Shown: piece by piece, positions 5,275 to 6,226 of the stretch
How positions within the stretch are numbered: position 1 is the stretch's first letter
Layout of the letters: the number at the start of each line of letters is the position of its first letter
NCBI GenBank assembly: GCA_028696755.1
Contig: JAQVGK010000221.1
Span: forward strand, 1-6,226
From: Bacteroidales bacterium
Lineage (GTDB): Bacteria > Bacteroidota > Bacteroidia > Bacteroidales > ML635J-15
Reading direction: 5' to 3'
Length of the DNA: 6,226 nucleotides
Notes under the pieces: generated by a model
The model's input: the letters and a program-made list of their open reading frames with translations, nothing else
What the model was told of the DNA's origin: nothing
Database searches by the model: none
Made by a program: the position numbers and the translations under genes

Positions 5275-6226
5275 ATGAAAAAAATCATCTCGCTCTTTTT
5301 GTTTGTTTTAATTGCCTCTACTGCTTTTCCACAAAGTATGACTATCTTGCAATCACAAAAAACAAAAGCCCAGATTATTTCCGACAATGAGAATGGAATT
5401 ACTTTTATAAATTCGCTCGAAGGATTCGAAATTTCAACAGTTAAGACAAAAGATGGTAATTACTCGAGAATAATTGTTCCAAATTATTATCCTGATATGC
5501 AAATTGGCTTTCCAGAACTTCCAGTAATGACAAAACTAATTGAAGTTCCGCTCGACGCTGAATTTGAAATTAACATTATTAGTTACGACGAGCAAGTAGT
5601 TGACCTTTATGAATATGGGTTCAATTTACCGATCGTCCCAAATCAAGCTTCATTATTTAAAAATCAGAGCATTGACGAAGTTCCATTCGAGAAAAACAAT
5701 TCTATTTATCGTGATAAAGAATTTTATGCAACTCAGCCTGTTGATGTTAGATTGGTTAGTAAAATGAGGGGCGTTCAAGTTGCACAAATCACTGTAAATC
5801 CATTTTCTTACGACATCGAATCCAATACTCTCACAATAAAAAACAATATAGTTGCTGAGATTACATACAAAAATGTTGATTTACAGAAATCAGCTCAGCT
5901 AAAAGCAGATAAGTATTCCCCAGCTTTTGTAACATCATATAAATCATTGTGGAATTATAAGGCTCCTGCTACAAAAGATGCAATATCTCAATATCCGATT
6001 AATTATGTAATCATTAGCGACAGGATGTTTGAAGAAGCACTCCAACCTTTTATAGATTGGAAAACAAAAAAAGGATTTTATGTTACAGTTGCTTACACTG
6101 ATGTGATTGGCAATACTACCACTGCAATTAAAACTTATATCCAGTCTTTGTACGAAGCTGGCACAGCAGAATCTCATGCACCAACTTATCTTCTACTAGT
6201 TGGTGATGTAGCTCAAATTCCAGCTT
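5275..6226 (+). CDS. Gingipain-family (peptidase C25) secreted cysteine protease, N-terminal part, cut by the window edge
   Basis: The frame is open from the ATG at 5275 to the end of the window, giving the first 317 residues. A signal peptide (MKK, hydrophobic 4-18, probable cut near Pro19-Gln20 or just after) exports it. Residues 40-200 fit a C25 propeptide: NYYPDMQIGFPELPVMTKLIEVP (70-92) and VQVAQITVNPFSYDIESNTL (167-186) are typical. From about 241 the C25 catalytic region begins: PINYVIISDRMFEEALQPFIDWKTKKGF (241-268), a helix TTTAIKTYIQSLY (281-293) and YLLLVGDVAQIPA (305-317). The catalytic His and Cys lie beyond the window, so activity, specificity (Arg or Lys) and any type IX secretion C-terminal domain cannot be judged. 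The many C25-like proteins of Bacteroidota include PorU-type sortases and surface proteases; this fragment does not separate them. The start is supported by the signal peptide and the promoter at 5208-5240; no Shine-Dalgarno is seen. Confidence 0.9.
   Translation, partial: MKKIISLFLFVLIASTAFPQSMTILQSQKTKAQIISDNENGITFINSLEGFEISTVKTKDGNYSRIIVPNYYPDMQIGFPELPVMTKLIEVPLDAEFEINIISYDEQVVDLYEYGFNLPIVPNQASLFKNQSIDEVPFEKNNSIYRDKEFYATQPVDVRLVSKMRGVQVAQITVNPFSYDIESNTLTIKNNIVAEITYKNVDLQKSAQLKADKYSPAFVTSYKSLWNYKAPATKDAISQYPINYVIISDRMFEEALQPFIDWKTKKGFYVTVAYTDVIGNTTTAIKTYIQSLYEAGTAESHAPTYLLLVGDVAQIPA

Noticed and set aside
5944..6177. 77-codon - strand frame inside the gingipain-like gene
   Set aside because: It is the antisense of the conserved C25 region and shows no feature of its own.

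Overview
The window looks like a piece of a Bacteroidota (Bacteroidetes) chromosome. It is AT-rich, the secreted proteins have short Lys-starting signal peptides, several cut just before Gln, no Shine-Dalgarno sequences are visible before the starts, two promoters fit the phylum consensus (TTG, about 17-22 bases, TAnnTTTG), and the gene families (secreted caspase, gingipain-type C25 protease) are typical. The exact genus cannot be read from the sequence.

Layout: bases 1-218 hold a strong terminator hairpin (49-100) ending an unseen upstream gene, and a weak promoter candidate overlapping it. Bases 219-2721 hold a two-gene module on the + strand: a 141-residue secreted protein of unknown function, a perfect intrinsic terminator, and 14 bases later a 670-residue secreted caspase-family (C14) protease with an intact His/Cys dyad and a C-terminal DUF4384-like domain. 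A second terminator (2740-2769) closes the module. rarA (2796-4055), a complete AAA+ replication-recombination ATPase, follows from a TTG start.

Bases 4056-4479 carry no gene. They hold two arrays of a degenerate 7-base repeat (CGGTNNN) separated by a 45-base insert, then a 25-bp-stem inverted repeat, then scraps of similar repeats in the opposite orientation. A secreted 179-residue protein follows on the - strand (4480-5019). It is divergently transcribed from the N-terminal part of a gingipain-family (C25) protease (5275 to the window end, cut by the edge). The 255 bases between them hold both promoters.

The most interesting signal is in the caspase module. Six of the 17 arginines in the caspase, and two of the four in its small secreted neighbour, are followed by glycine, nearly all as [S/T]-R-G. 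Three of those in the caspase lie in the loop after the catalytic Cys, where caspase relatives are processed, and the S1 pocket looks acidic, which would suit Arg at P1. This suggests, but does not prove, an exported Arg-specific caspase that processes itself and its co-encoded partner. The partner gene sits upstream of a terminator, so the caspase may be made only by read-through.
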